Notes: generated by a model not told the origin, from the sequence alone. Positions 39,944 through 48,608 are shown, counted from the first letter of the stretch. The stretch is 64,000 bases of DNA from Luteitalea pratensis (GCF_001618865.1 NZ_CP015136.1:4437001-4501000), one strand, 5' to 3'. Translations and numbers: made by a program.

Positions 39944-41152
39944 CTACGACGTGACGCGTGCCGAGTATTTCCCCGCATCCACGTCGGCGATGAAGGCGTG
40001 CAGGCGGCGCGCCGCTTCCGCGAGCGTCTCGATGGAGGCGGCGTAGGAGATGCGCAAGAAGCCGGGTGCGTCGAACGCCTCGCCGGCCGTGACGACTACA
40101 TGCTGCTGCTCGAGCAACGCCTGGCAGAAGTCGGCGCTGGTGCGCAGTCGCTCCGGCGACAGAAATGCCGAGACGTCGACAAACAGGTAGAACGCGCCCG
40201 CCGGCGTGAGGCACGAGAACCGTGGATCCTGGACGACGCGCGCCTGGATCAGGTCCCGTCGACGACGGTACTCGTCGAGCATGTCGGTCACGCACTGCTG
40301 CGGCCCGGTGAGCGCGGCCACGACCGCCTTCTGCGTGATCGAGCAGACGTTGCTCGTGCAGTGGCTCTGGATCGCATTGCACGCGGCCACCACTTCTCTT
40401 GTGGCCAGGAGCCAGCCACAGCGCCAGCCCGTCATCGCGTAGGCCTTGGACGCCGACCCGGCCAGGATCGTCCGATCGCGCATCCTTTCGCCAAGCACCC
40501 GCGGCAGGTTGTGGGCGACAGGGTCGTAAATCAGCCTCTCATAGCACAGGTCGAGGATGATCCAGATGCCGCGCGGCGCCGCGACGTCGGCAAGCCGAAT
40601 CATCTCCGCTTCGGTCATCAACGCACCGGTCGGGTTGGCCGGCGAATTGATCACGATGGCCTTGGTCCGCGGCGTGATCGCGTCGAGAAACGGCTGCGCC
40701 CGCACCGCGAAGCCGTCCTCGGGCGACGTCCGCACGATGACCGGCGAGGCATCGGCCAGCTTGATCTGCTCCACGAGCGTCGGCCACCCGGGCGTGTGCG
40801 TGATCACCTCGTCGCCGGGGTCGAACACGACCAACGCGCCATTGAGCAGCGCCTGCTTGCCGCCGGCGCAGACGATGACCTCGCTCACGTCGTACTCGAC
40901 GCCGTAGTCGGCGCGGTAGCGTCCGACAATCGCCTGCTTGATCTCGGTCGACCCGGAGTTCGGGGTGTACTTGGTGTAGTTGGCCGCGATGGCGGCGTGC
41001 GCCGCGTCCTTGACGTGCTCGGGCGTCGGGAAGTCGGGCTCACCCGCACTGAGATCCACCACGTTCACGCCGGCCGCGCGGAGGCGCTCCGCGGCGATGA
41101 GTCCCTTCATGGTCGGTGAGGACGAGATGCGGGTGGTGCGTGCGGCGAGCAT
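39944..41152 (-). CDS. Class I PLP-dependent aminotransferase (aspartate aminotransferase type)
   Basis: 402 residues. VVDLSAGEPDFPTPEHVKDA, YTKYTPNSGSTEIKQAIVGR, VIVCAGGKQALLNGAL (cofactor phosphate loop), NSPANPTGAL with the conserved Asn, DLCYERLIY with Asp/Tyr, and the Schiff-base lysine in GSASKAYAMTGWRCGWLL. Family Ib aspartate/prephenate aminotransferases look like this. Cytoplasmic. AAGGA lies upstream of the ATG within an AT-rich spacer. The final Arg for the substrate carboxylate is in FLRISYAAS. Confidence 0.92.
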   Translation of the reverse strand: MLAARTTRISSSPTMKGLIAAERLRAAGVNVVDLSAGEPDFPTPEHVKDAAHAAIAANYTKYTPNSGSTEIKQAIVGRYRADYGVEYDVSEVIVCAGGKQALLNGALVVFDPGDEVITHTPGWPTLVEQIKLADASPVIVRTSPEDGFAVRAQPFLDAITPRTKAIVINSPANPTGALMTEAEMIRLADVAAPRGIWIILDLCYERLIYDPVAHNLPRVLGERMRDRTILAGSASKAYAMTGWRCGWLLATREVVAACNAIQSHCTSNVCSITQKAVVAALTGPQQCVTDMLDEYRRRRDLIQARVVQDPRFSCLTPAGAFYLFVDVSAFLSPERLRTSADFCQALLEQQHVVVTAGEAFDAPGFLRISYAASIETLAEAARRLHAFIADVDAGKYSARVTS

Positions 41153-41215
41153 ACGTCAGCAATCCTTACAATTTGACGGTTCGAATGTGAAATTCCGCAT
41201 TTCAACGTTCAAATT

Positions 41216-41716
41216 TCAAGTCTTGCCGTCGGCCTGGTCACGGCGTCCGAGGTGCGTGAGCACGGCCGGCGGCACGAACGCATCGATCGCGCCACCAAGC
41301 GCATGAATCTGTCGCACGAGGCTCGAGCTCACGTGCGCCCATTCCGCCGAGGCGGAGACGTACACCGTTTCGAGACCGGGCAACAGCCTGGCATTCATCC
41401 TCGCCATCGGCCACTCGTGCTCGTAGTCGGTCACCGATCGCAGTCCACGCACGACGACCGTCGCGCCATGCGTCACTGCCGCCTCGACCAGCAGACCCTC
41501 GAAGGCAACGACGTCGATGCCGGCAATGCCAGCGACCGTGTCGTGGATGACGGCAAGCCGCTCGTCGAGCGACAGCATCGGTGACTTGCCCGGATTGACG
41601 AGCACGGCGACAACCACGCGTCCGAACAGGCGGTGGGCGCGCTGGATCACGTCGAGATGCCCGTTCGTGATCGGGTCGAACGACCCGGCGACGAGGGCGA
41701 CACGTGCTTCGCTCAC
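41216..41716 (-). CDS. coaD: Phosphopantetheine adenylyltransferase
   Basis: 166 residues. Penultimate step of coenzyme A synthesis. ALVAGSFDPITNGHLDVIQR holds the nucleotidyltransferase (T/H)xGH motif; VVVRGLRSVTDYEHEWPMAR MN and the ISSTxxR-like HVSSSLVR follow. The GTG start directly adjoins the rsmD stop (TGAGTG). RsmD-CoaD adjacency is very common in bacteria. Confidence 0.96.
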   Translation of the reverse strand: MSEARVALVAGSFDPITNGHLDVIQRAHRLFGRVVVAVLVNPGKSPMLSLDERLAVIHDTVAGIAGIDVVAFEGLLVEAAVTHGATVVVRGLRSVTDYEHEWPMARMNARLLPGLETVYVSASAEWAHVSSSLVRQIHALGGAIDAFVPPAVLTHLGRRDQADGKT

Positions 41717-42274
41717 TCAGGCCTCCGGTCCGGCTGTGCCGGGAGCGTAAAAGGTCAGGGCGCTGTCGCCCTGCCGCAGGCGACGCGACACCGCGAGACC
41801 ATCGGCCGCTGCGGGCGCCTCGAGCCGCGACGCGTGCTCGAGGATGACGATCCCGCCAGGCGCCAGATGGGCGGCCCCCAGGTGGAGCCAGGGCTCGAGG
41901 GATCGCTGCGCGTACGGAGGATCGAGGAACACGATGTCGAAGGGTCCGCCAGCGAACACCGCCGCGCGCGCAAGCGCGTTGCGACGCTCGATAGTATAGC
42001 CTTCGCGTACCTCGCAGTGTCCCAGGTTGACCTCGATCAGCGCCAGGGCGCGGCGGTCTTCTTCGACGAAGGTGACCGACGCCGCACCGCGGCTCAACGC
42101 TTCGATGCCGACGGCGCCGGTGCCGGCGCAGACGTCGAGGAAACTGACGCCCTCGATGCGTGGCGCCAGGATGTTGAAGAGCGTCTCGCGCAACCGATCG
42201 GACGTCGGACGGAGACCCTCCCACGCCGGCGTCTGCAGCACCCGTCCCTTCAACGCGCCCGCGATCACGCGCAT
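41717..42274 (-). CDS. rsmD: 16S rRNA (guanine-966-N2)-methyltransferase RsmD
   Basis: 185 residues. MRVIAGALKGRVLQTPAWEG and LRPTSDRLRETLFNIL are the RsmD opening; FLDVCAGTGAVGIEALSRGA is the SAM site; FDIVFLDPPYAQ is the N-methyltransferase DPPY motif. The start at 42274 shares one base with the recG stop (TGATG). The open frame further upstream lies in recG. Confidence 0.96.
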   Translation of the reverse strand: MRVIAGALKGRVLQTPAWEGLRPTSDRLRETLFNILAPRIEGVSFLDVCAGTGAVGIEALSRGAASVTFVEEDRRALALIEVNLGHCEVREGYTIERRNALARAAVFAGGPFDIVFLDPPYAQRSLEPWLHLGAAHLAPGGIVILEHASRLEAPAAADGLAVSRRLRQGDSALTFYAPGTAGPEA

Positions 42275-44373
42275 CAGCCGACCTGCGCCAGGTTGAACCG
42301 GCCAGCCCATGCCGCCCGCGCCAGGCGGCGAGGCAACGCATCGTCGGGTACCTCGGCGACGAGACCGCGCGCGATCTCGTGCGCGTCCGCCATCAGATCC
42401 TGGTCCCGGGCGAGGTCGCCGATGCGCAACGTCGGCAGCCCCGCCTGTCGCGTCCCGAACATGTCGCCAGGGCCACGGATCGCCAGGTCGCGCTCCGCGA
42501 TCACGAAGCCGTCGGTCGTGTCGGTCATCGCCTTGAGGCGCTCGCGGGCCTCCTCGCTCAGAGGCCGGTCAAACAGCAGCACGCAATAACTCTGCGCGGC
42601 GCCTCGTCCCACCCGCCCGCGCAGTTGATGCAGTTGCGCCAGGCCGAATCGCTCGGCGTGCTCGACCACCATGACGCTCGCGTTCGGGACATCGACGCCG
42701 ACTTCGATCACCGTGGTGCTGACGAGCACGTCGACGTCGTGCGCGACGAATGCCTGCATCACCGTCTGCTTCTCGGCGGCCTTCAGCTTGCCGTGCAGCA
42801 GGCCGATACGCAGTCCGGCCAGGGCCCCGTCACGCAAGGCCTCTTCCATGCTGACGGCGGCACGCACGTCGATCTTGTCGCTGTCCTCGATGATCGGCAG
42901 CACGACGTAGGCCTGCCGGCCTTCGGCGACCTGCTCGCGCACGAACGCATAGGCCTCGTTTCGACGCTCCTCGGGACGGGCGGTGGTGCGCACCGGCTGA
43001 CGCCCCGGCGGCAGGTCGCGAATCACGGAGACGTCCAGGTCGCCGTACGCCGTCAGTGCCAGTGTGCGGGGAATCGGCGTGGCCGTCATGACCAGAACGT
43101 CGGGAAGCCGGCCCTTGCCCCGCAATCGGGCACGCTGACCGACGCCGAAGCGGTGCTGTTCGTCGATGATCACGAGGCCGAGACGATTGAAGAGCGCGGG
43201 GTCCTCGAGAACGGCATGCGTGCCGACGACCAGTTGCGCCTGTCCCGACGCAATCGCGGCGAGCGCGTCGCGACGCGCGACGCTGCGCTGGCTGCCCGTA
43301 AGCAGGACCGAACGAAAGGGCGTGCCGTCCAGCCGCGAGGCCACGGTACGCGCGTGCTGCTCGGCGAGGAGTTCGGTCGGGGCCATCAGCACGACCTGCA
43401 GGCCGTTGGCCATCGCCACGATCGCGGCGAGCAACGCGACGATGGTCTTGCCGGCGCCGACGTCGCCCTGCAGGAGGCGATTCATCGCCGTCGGGCGTTG
43501 CAGGTCCTCGACGATCTCACGCAGCGCCTGCTTCTGGCCGGGCGTCAGCACGAACGGCAGCACGCGCCGGGCCAGCGTCCGGATTTCGTCCGAGACGAGC
43601 ACGCGATGCGGCTTCGCGGTGGTGACAACGCGCGCCCGCTGGTCGGCGAGCGCGAGCTGGAACAGCACGAACTCCTCGAGGATCAGCCGCACTTGTGCCG
43701 GCGTACGGAACGCATTCAGCGTGTCCACGCTCGTGCCCTCGGGGGGAAAGTGCGTATCGAGCAGCGCCTCGCGGCGCGTAGGCAGGCCGCGTGCACGGCG
43801 CACCTCGATGGGTAGCGGATCGGTAATCACCTCGGGCAGGCGATCGAGCGCGCGGGCGACGAGATCACGCTGCAGCTTCGGCGTCAGTGGGCCGATGCGC
43901 TCGTAGATCGGGACGATGCGGCCGGTGTGGACACTGTCGCCCTCGTCGACGCTGGTGAGGTCGACGAATTCATACTGCGGCGACTGGAACTGCGGACCGA
44001 GGCTCGTCCACTCGACCTTGCCGTGCAGCACCACCTGCTGGCCGGGCCGGAAGACCTGCGCGAGGAAGCGCTGGTTGAAGAAGACGGCGCGCGCCGAGCC
44101 GGTGGCATCGCGTACCGTCACCTCGAAGACCGTGAAGCGGGGACGACGCGTGGGCTTGATCTGAGCGTCGACGACTTCGCCTGCGATCGTGGCCGTGCCC
44201 GGTCGCAGCGTGGCGATGGCGACGATGTGCCCACGATCTTCATAGCGGAGCGGGAACCGGAGCAGCAGGTCCTCGAGCGTGCGCAGCCCCGCCGACGCCA
44301 GCGCGGCGGCGCGAGTCGGCCCGACGCCGGTCAGATCGCCGAGCGGGGCCTGGAGCGGATCGGCCGCGGTCAC
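42274..44373 (-). CDS. recG: ATP-dependent DNA helicase RecG
   Basis: 699 residues. Wedge/OB domain (PRFTVFEVTVRDATGSARAV, FFNQRF), helicase motif I LLQGDVGAGKTIVALLAAI, motif II VIIDEQHRFGVGQR (DEQH), motif III VLVMTATPIPRTLAL, and the TRG region ERLKAMTDTTDGFVIAERDL followed by AIRGPGDMFGTRQ. Remodels stalled forks and Holliday junctions. GTG start overlaps the preceding gene (GTGA). First recognised member of the recG-rsmD-coaD set. Confidence 0.98.
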   Translation of the reverse strand: MTAADPLQAPLGDLTGVGPTRAAALASAGLRTLEDLLLRFPLRYEDRGHIVAIATLRPGTATIAGEVVDAQIKPTRRPRFTVFEVTVRDATGSARAVFFNQRFLAQVFRPGQQVVLHGKVEWTSLGPQFQSPQYEFVDLTSVDEGDSVHTGRIVPIYERIGPLTPKLQRDLVARALDRLPEVITDPLPIEVRRARGLPTRREALLDTHFPPEGTSVDTLNAFRTPAQVRLILEEFVLFQLALADQRARVVTTAKPHRVLVSDEIRTLARRVLPFVLTPGQKQALREIVEDLQRPTAMNRLLQGDVGAGKTIVALLAAIVAMANGLQVVLMAPTELLAEQHARTVASRLDGTPFRSVLLTGSQRSVARRDALAAIASGQAQLVVGTHAVLEDPALFNRLGLVIIDEQHRFGVGQRARLRGKGRLPDVLVMTATPIPRTLALTAYGDLDVSVIRDLPPGRQPVRTTARPEERRNEAYAFVREQVAEGRQAYVVLPIIEDSDKIDVRAAVSMEEALRDGALAGLRIGLLHGKLKAAEKQTVMQAFVAHDVDVLVSTTVIEVGVDVPNASVMVVEHAERFGLAQLHQLRGRVGRGAAQSYCVLLFDRPLSEEARERLKAMTDTTDGFVIAERDLAIRGPGDMFGTRQAGLPTLRIGDLARDQDLMADAHEIARGLVAEVPDDALPRRLARAAWAGRFNLAQVG

Positions 44374-45038
44374 TGCAGCACGGTCACCTGGCCGGGCTCG
44401 ACCCGGATCTCGCGAATCGACGAGGGCAGGTCGAAAGGCGCGTCGAGGTCGATGCCGTTGGGTTCGTCGGGCGACACGCTATAGCGCGAGACCAGCTGCG
44501 AGACGAGCACGCGCGGCAATGGGATGCCACCCAGTTCGGCCGACTCGAGTTCGAACCGGCCACTGCCGTTCTCGGTGACGAGCCGCCCGGTCACCTTCGC
44601 GGGCAGGCTGCCCGTCAGCATGCGCAACGGATCGAAGCCCTCGCTGGGTGGCCGGCTGGCATTCATCACCTCCAGATCGAAGGTCGCGGTTGCACTCAGC
44701 CGGTTGTCGGCGAGGATGCGCAGCACGGGCGTCGAAATCCCCGGCGGAATCTCCGCCCGCAGGTAGTGCTCGAGATATGCGTTGACCTCGCCCTCCTCGA
44801 TCACGGTGCTCTGTGTCTCGAGGCGCGGGATCGCTCCGAAGCGCACGATCGCCTCGAGCTTCTGCTGCATGCGATCGGCGGCAGCAGTGCCGTTCTGGAC
44901 GACGCTGGCCGATGCCGCGAACACGACGCTCGGCAGCACCGCCGGCGACGTCGTTACCGCGCCGGCGACAATCGCGAAGGCCGCCACGAAGTGCGACAAA
45001 AACCCGGCGTTACGAGGCGAAAGCGACGGTCTCTGCAT
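44370..45038 (-). CDS. Exported protein of unknown function upstream of recG
   Basis: 222 residues from MQRPSLSPRNAGF. An N-terminal hydrophobic segment (FVAAFAIVAGAVTTSPAVLP) looks like a signal peptide. The mature part contains EEGEVNAYLEHYLRAEIPPG and LPRVLVSQLVSRYSVSP, which resemble lipid-binding or LmeA/DUF2993-like beta-rich proteins only loosely. I do not recognise the family. Translationally coupled to recG, which may be incidental. The frame is open to 45068. Confidence 0.6.
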   Translation of the reverse strand: MQRPSLSPRNAGFLSHFVAAFAIVAGAVTTSPAVLPSVVFAASASVVQNGTAAADRMQQKLEAIVRFGAIPRLETQSTVIEEGEVNAYLEHYLRAEIPPGISTPVLRILADNRLSATATFDLEVMNASRPPSEGFDPLRMLTGSLPAKVTGRLVTENGSGRFELESAELGGIPLPRVLVSQLVSRYSVSPDEPNGIDLDAPFDLPSSIREIRVEPGQVTVLQ

Positions 45039-45088
45039 CAGGGGCACTGAGACTTTGGAGTCTAGCATCGGGCCTTTGGCCGGGGCGC

Positions 45089-45117
45089 TTGACTTTCGCT
45101 TTTTATTTGCATACGCT
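45089..45117 (+). promoter_or_regulatory. Candidate lexA promoter
   Basis: TTGACT (45089-45094), 17 bases rich in T, then TACGCT (45112-45117). The -35 is good and the -10 weak. The T-rich spacer is the lowest-GC stretch nearby. No SOS box of the CTGT-N8-ACAG or GAAC-N4-GTTC type is visible, so the operator of this LexA is unknown. Confidence 0.4.
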
Positions 45118-45181
45118 CGCCGGCATCGACGCAGACGCCCAGTGTCGGGCTGACGCGACCGTGCCTCCTGGAGTGACCATC

Positions 45182-45787
45182 GTGCAGCCGCTCACCAAAC
45201 GTCAGCGCGAAATCCTCGACTACCTCAACGACTTCATCCAGCAGCACGGGTACGCCCCGAGCCTCGAGGAAGTCGGCCGGCGCTTCGGGCTGTCGTCGCT
45301 GGCCACCGTGCACAAGCACCTCACCAACCTGCAGGACAAGGGTTTCATCAAGCGCGCCTGGAACCGGAGTCGCTCGGTCGAGCTCATCCCCGCACGTATC
45401 GGCGGACGTGCGCTCGAATTGCCGCTGCTCGGGTACGTCGCGGCGGGGCGGCCGATCGAGGCCATCACCAGTACCGAGACCATCACCGTCCCCGAAGCGC
45501 TGGTCGGCAAGCGCGACACCTACGTCCTGCGCGTCAAGGGCGACTCGATGATTGACGAACAGATCCGCGACGGCGACTTCGTCATCGTCGAGGATCGGAA
45601 GACCGCCGCCAATGGCGAGATGGTGATCGCGTTGCTGGCCGGGTCCGACGTCACCTTGAAGAAGTTCTACAAGGAGCAGGACCAGGTGCGGCTGCAGCCC
45701 GCCAATCCGACGATGGCGCCGATCGTGGTGGCGGCGGCCGACGTGCAGGTGCAGGGAGTGGTGATCGGCGTGATGCGGCGATACTGA
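45182..45787 (+). CDS. lexA: SOS repressor LexA
   Basis: 201 residues. Winged-helix N-domain starting MQPLTKRQREILDYLNDFIQ with GYAPSLEEVGRRFGLSSLAT. Autocleavage site Ala88-Gly89 in GYVAAGRPIE. Catalytic Ser122 in VKGDSMIDEQI and Lys160 in SDVTLKKFY. RecA filaments induce self-cleavage and derepress DNA-damage genes. The GTG at 45182 is chosen because GGAG lies eight bases upstream and it gives the standard length; a GTG at 45173 is less likely. DUF3467 and an ImuB-like gene follow. Confidence 0.97.
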   Translation: MQPLTKRQREILDYLNDFIQQHGYAPSLEEVGRRFGLSSLATVHKHLTNLQDKGFIKRAWNRSRSVELIPARIGGRALELPLLGYVAAGRPIEAITSTETITVPEALVGKRDTYVLRVKGDSMIDEQIRDGDFVIVEDRKTAANGEMVIALLAGSDVTLKKFYKEQDQVRLQPANPTMAPIVVAAADVQVQGVVIGVMRRY

Positions 45788-45791
45788 CGGC

Positions 45792-46121
45792 ATGAGCCAG
45801 CCTCCCGAGTCCCGCCAGATCAACTTCACGATCGTGCCGGCCGACACGCCCGACGTCCCGCGCGTCTACGCGAACTTCTGCGCGGTGGCCAACACGCCGT
45901 TCGACTTCACGTTGACGTTCTGCGAGGTGCAACCGTTGTCGCCCCAGGACGTCCAGGCCGCCGAACGCGACCATGCCGTGCCCGCTCCGGTGAAGGCGAA
46001 GATCGTCGTGCCCGTGCCGTTCATCCCGACGATGATCGCGGCGCTTCAGGAACACATGCGCGCCTTCACGGAGTCGCAGAAGCAGGGTGCCCCCGGCTGG
46101 TCGGGCGAACCGGTCCACTAG
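45792..46121 (+). CDS. DUF3467 family protein
   Basis: 109 residues. RVYANFCAVANTPFDFTLTF CEVQP matches the DUF3467 pattern (VY-N---V--TP-DF-L-F) and the proline-rich KIVVPVPFIPTMIAALQEHM helix ends the domain. Function is unknown; these small proteins are widespread in bacteria and often near regulatory genes. It begins four bases after the lexA stop, so it is probably SOS co-regulated. Confidence 0.85.
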   Translation: MSQPPESRQINFTIVPADTPDVPRVYANFCAVANTPFDFTLTFCEVQPLSPQDVQAAERDHAVPAPVKAKIVVPVPFIPTMIAALQEHMRAFTESQKQGAPGWSGEPVH

Positions 46122-46125
46122 CATG

Positions 46126-46191
46126 CGAAAGAGGGAACGAGGACAAGGAAAGAGGGACAAGTGACTTCTTCCCTCTTCCTCGTCCCTTTTT
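46126..46191 (+). terminator. Long purine/pyrimidine hairpin terminator after lexA-DUF3467
   Basis: The left arm GAAAGAGGGAACGAGGACAA and following purines pair with CTTCCCTCTTCCTCGTCCC on the right, around a GTGAC turn, and the hairpin runs into TTTTT. This fits an intrinsic terminator. It resembles the purine arms at 328-535 in style. Confidence 0.7.
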
Positions 46192-46235
46192 CACCGTCAG
46201 CAAGGGCCGCTGTCCTGTAAGGCGCCCCTCCCCTG

Positions 46236-46352
46236 TCAGACGACGACGGCCAGGCGCGTCACTTCCCCGTTCGGGGCATGGCGACGCGCCCCATTCAGCT
46301 CGATCAGCTTCGCCTTTTCTTTGCGCGACAGCGTCTGAACGGAAGGCAACAC
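46236..46352 (-). CDS. Possible 38-residue basic peptide divergent from imuB
   Basis: Reads MLPSVQTLSRKEKAKLIELN GARRHAPNGEV and ends RLAVVV. The Lys-rich, coding-like text differs from the Arg/Ala-rich shadow frames around it, and AGGAG lies ten bases before the GTG. Its start is back to back with the imuB GTG. The same DNA can form a hairpin (GGCGCGTC 46253-46260 with GACGCGCC 46283-46290 and CCCCGTTCGGGG inside), so it may instead be a regulatory structure or the tail of a lost gene. Confidence 0.3.
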   Translation of the reverse strand: MLPSVQTLSRKEKAKLIELNGARRHAPNGEVTRLAVVV

Positions 46353-46354
46353 AC

Positions 46355-47509
46355 GTGGCCACGCTCCTCACCCTCGTCCTGCCGGATTTCGTCGTCGACG
46401 TCGAACGACGTTGGGAAGGCCTGGCGCCGACACATCCGTTGATCGTCGGCGGCGCCGCCGACGGCCCGGGCCAGGTCGTCGCGGCCTGCCGGGTGGCGCG
46501 TGCCGCAGGCGTACGGCCGGGCATCAGCTTGCGGGAGGGGGCGCTACTGGTTCCGCACGCCCGTTTCGTGCCGGGCATCCTGGACCGGTATGCCGAGGCC
46601 GCGTCGCAACTGGACGAACTGGTGCGGCGCTGGTGCGCGGAAGTGGACTGGGTGGCCATCGACCGCGCGGTCGTTGCCGCGAGCGCGGTGAAGTCGGGCT
46701 CGCTGGCCGCGGCTGCCGACGCCATGCAGCGCGCCATCCGCGACGAACTGGGGCTTGGCTCGGCGGCCGGGTTGGCCGACACGGAGGTGGCTGCGAGCGT
46801 CGCCGCCGCGCTGGTCGCGCCGTCGGGCCTGCTCCAGGTACTGCCGGGCTACGACGAACGCTTCCTCGCGCCGCTCGACCTCTGCTGGCTGCCCCCGCTC
46901 TCTGCCGCCGCGCGCGAGCGCCTTGCCGAACGAGGCGTCACCACGATTGGCGCCCTCGCAGCGATGGCTGGGCACGAGGCCGAAGCCGCGATCGGTGCGG
47001 GCTGGGCGACCGCGTGGCGTTCGGCGCGGGCCGAGGCACCGCGTGCGCTGGCCGGAACCGCACTACCGCGGACGCTGACGCGGGTGCTGCCCCTCACCCA
47101 CCAGGTCAGTTCCGAGGATGTGCAGTTGGCCGCCGAGCACCTGGCGGACCAGTTGTCGCAGGGGCTCGCGCAGATTGGCGCGTTCGCACACGCACTGACC
47201 GTACGCGTCATGGGCGTAGACCAGCGCTTCCGCGGTCGCGGTTTCACGCTGCGCGAGTCCACGCGCCAGCGCGCCGACCTCGCCCCGGTGGCCCGTACGC
47301 TGGCCGCGCGTCTGTGGAAGTTCGGTGATCCACCGGTGCGCGTGAGCGTGGTAGCCAGTGGCCTGACCGCGGATGGGCCGCAGCTCAGCCTGTTCGGAGT
47401 GCCGAGCCACGACCAGTCATCGTCGCGCCGCCTGGAGGGACTGCGTACGGCGCGCAACTTCCGCGCCCTCGCCAGGGGGTCGCTGGCGCGCCGGCCCCGG
47501 GCGAGTTGA
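46355..47509 (+). CDS. imuB: Degenerate Y-family polymerase, ImuB-like
   Basis: 384 residues. The Y-family fold is recognisable: LTLVLPDFVVDVERRW at the palm start, VDWVAIDRAVVA at the SIDE position, the GLADTEVAASVAA helix, LPPLSAAARERLAERGVTTI GAL helix-hairpin-helix region and a little-finger domain. The metal-binding carboxylates are altered: the DxD at the N-terminus is missing and SxDE reads AIDR. QLSLF at residues 343-347 is a consensus beta-clamp-binding motif. This is how ImuB looks, a clamp-bound inactive scaffold for mutagenic synthesis. imuA and dnaE2 are not nearby. Confidence 0.8.
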   Translation: MATLLTLVLPDFVVDVERRWEGLAPTHPLIVGGAADGPGQVVAACRVARAAGVRPGISLREGALLVPHARFVPGILDRYAEAASQLDELVRRWCAEVDWVAIDRAVVAASAVKSGSLAAAADAMQRAIRDELGLGSAAGLADTEVAASVAAALVAPSGLLQVLPGYDERFLAPLDLCWLPPLSAAARERLAERGVTTIGALAAMAGHEAEAAIGAGWATAWRSARAEAPRALAGTALPRTLTRVLPLTHQVSSEDVQLAAEHLADQLSQGLAQIGAFAHALTVRVMGVDQRFRGRGFTLRESTRQRADLAPVARTLAARLWKFGDPPVRVSVVASGLTADGPQLSLFGVPSHDQSSSRRLEGLRTARNFRALARGSLARRPRAS

Positions 47510-47517
47510 GGAAAGCG

Positions 47518-47579
47518 CCTCAGGTCTCAGGTCTCAGGGCTCAGGGTTCACGTGAGACTTGAGATTTGAGACTTGAAAC
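47518..47579. repeat. Heptamer arrays in inverted orientation (GGTCTCA / TGAGACT)
   Basis: GGTCTCA twice, GGGCTCA and GGGTTCA, then TGAGACT, TGAGATT, TGAGACT and TGAAACG. The two halves are reverse complements of each other in core (TCTCA/TGAGA). Between convergent imuB and the gamma-subunit gene. Same words as at 34050-34164, 13.4 kb away. Confidence 0.85.
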
Positions 47580-47586
47580 GCAGGAC

Positions 47587-48279
47587 CTATGCGTGCTTTC
47601 CGTCGTGCTCGCAGTCGGGATACTTCTCGTGGAACACGTTGCCCGTGTATCCGAGTTCCTTGAGCCCGGGCTCGGACGCGAAGTAGATCCCCGACACCCA
47701 CCCCTTGATGTGGTCGAAGTGGTCGCGCAGGGTCATCGGGCCGGCCGCCGGCGCCGGCACCGGGATGGGATCACCCTTCTTCCAGAACACGGGCGACCGG
47801 CTCGGCTGCCCGGTCGACGCCTCGGTGAGCAAGGCGATCTGGTCGGCCTCGGTGAGGTCCTTGAACGGCTTCTGCTTCGACTTGAGGGCCGCACCTTCGA
47901 AGGCACCGAGCGCGGAGATGAACCGGCGCCGGGTTTCGGCTGACTCCACCGTGAGCAGCTTGTCGAGGAACTCCGGCGAGCCGGACGCCTTCGCCCCGGG
48001 AACGATCAACTCCGAGAGCACGACCACGGTTGCGAACTGGTGCGCGTCCAACGTCGTCGGCTTGTAGGCGGGCGCCGGCTTGCCGGCGGCCCCGGGCTTC
48101 CTGGTCTGCTCGGCGACGGCAGCGACGTGCTTGTGGACGGGGTGATCGCTGGCCTCGGCAAGGCCGGGCACCGCTATCGATGCGCCGAGACCCGCGGCCA
48201 GCGACTGCAGCGCGGCGCGCCGCGACAGCCCTGCGTCAGGCGCGGGTTGGATGACGGGCAGCGTGCGACCTTCCTTCAT
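47587..48279 (-). CDS. Tat-exported gluconate 2-dehydrogenase subunit 3 (gamma) family protein
   Basis: 230 residues. Twin-arginine signal LSRRAALQSLAAGLGASIAV near residue 20. The mature domain has FATVVVLSELIVPGAKASGS PEFLDKLL and DHFDHIKGWVSGIYFASEPG LKELGYTGN, the PF13618-type pattern. In FAD-dependent gluconate/glucose dehydrogenases this small subunit carries the catalytic flavoprotein through the Tat pore. It is divergent from the GMC gene at 48609. AAGGAG precedes the ATG by nine bases. Confidence 0.9.
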   Translation of the reverse strand: MKEGRTLPVIQPAPDAGLSRRAALQSLAAGLGASIAVPGLAEASDHPVHKHVAAVAEQTRKPGAAGKPAPAYKPTTLDAHQFATVVVLSELIVPGAKASGSPEFLDKLLTVESAETRRRFISALGAFEGAALKSKQKPFKDLTEADQIALLTEASTGQPSRSPVFWKKGDPIPVPAPAAGPMTLRDHFDHIKGWVSGIYFASEPGLKELGYTGNVFHEKYPDCEHDGKHA

Positions 48280-48321
48280 GCGCGAGCACTCCTTCAGTCG
48301 AGGTTTCGCGAACGATAGCAC

Positions 48322-48404
48322 AAGGGTTCCGGGTACCGGGTAACGGATACCGGGTATCGGGTATCGGGTATCGGGTATCGGGTATCGGGTATCGGGTATC
48401 GAGC
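48322..48404. repeat. Heptamer array, GGGTATC units
   Basis: Seven copies of GGGTATC, preceded by degenerate copies (GGGTTCC, GGGTACC, GGGTAAC, GGATACC). The core is within the 329-bp divergent spacer between the gamma subunit and the GMC gene. The rest of the spacer (48405-48608) holds a promoter candidate and nothing else recognisable. Confidence 0.87.
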
Positions 48405-48543
48405 CGGGAATCGTGGAACTCGAAATCGGTTGGGCGTTGCACACGGCGCTCATCGTCCAAAGGTAGCGCCGGGTTGCGCCAGCCGGCAGCCTGCGTTCGA
48501 CATTGCGGCATTCGCAGCATTCCGGCATTGCGTGATCGACTAT

Positions 48544-48573
48544 TTGACCCATGTGCGAACCAATGACTATGCT
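48544..48573 (+). promoter_or_regulatory. Candidate promoter of the GMC oxidoreductase gene
   Basis: TTGACC (48544-48549), 18 bases, TATGCT (48568-48573). The predicted transcript would start about 30 bases before the GTG at 48609. CAGGAG-type purines at 48596-48602 provide a ribosome site. Plausible but not strong. Confidence 0.4.
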
Positions 48574-48608
48574 GCGCCTCGTCGTCCTTTTCAGCCAGGA
48601 GTGGTGCA

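Noticed and set aside
45050-45181. SOS box upstream of lexA
   Set aside because: Neither the E. coli-type nor the Gram-positive-type palindrome is present; the operator type is unknown.
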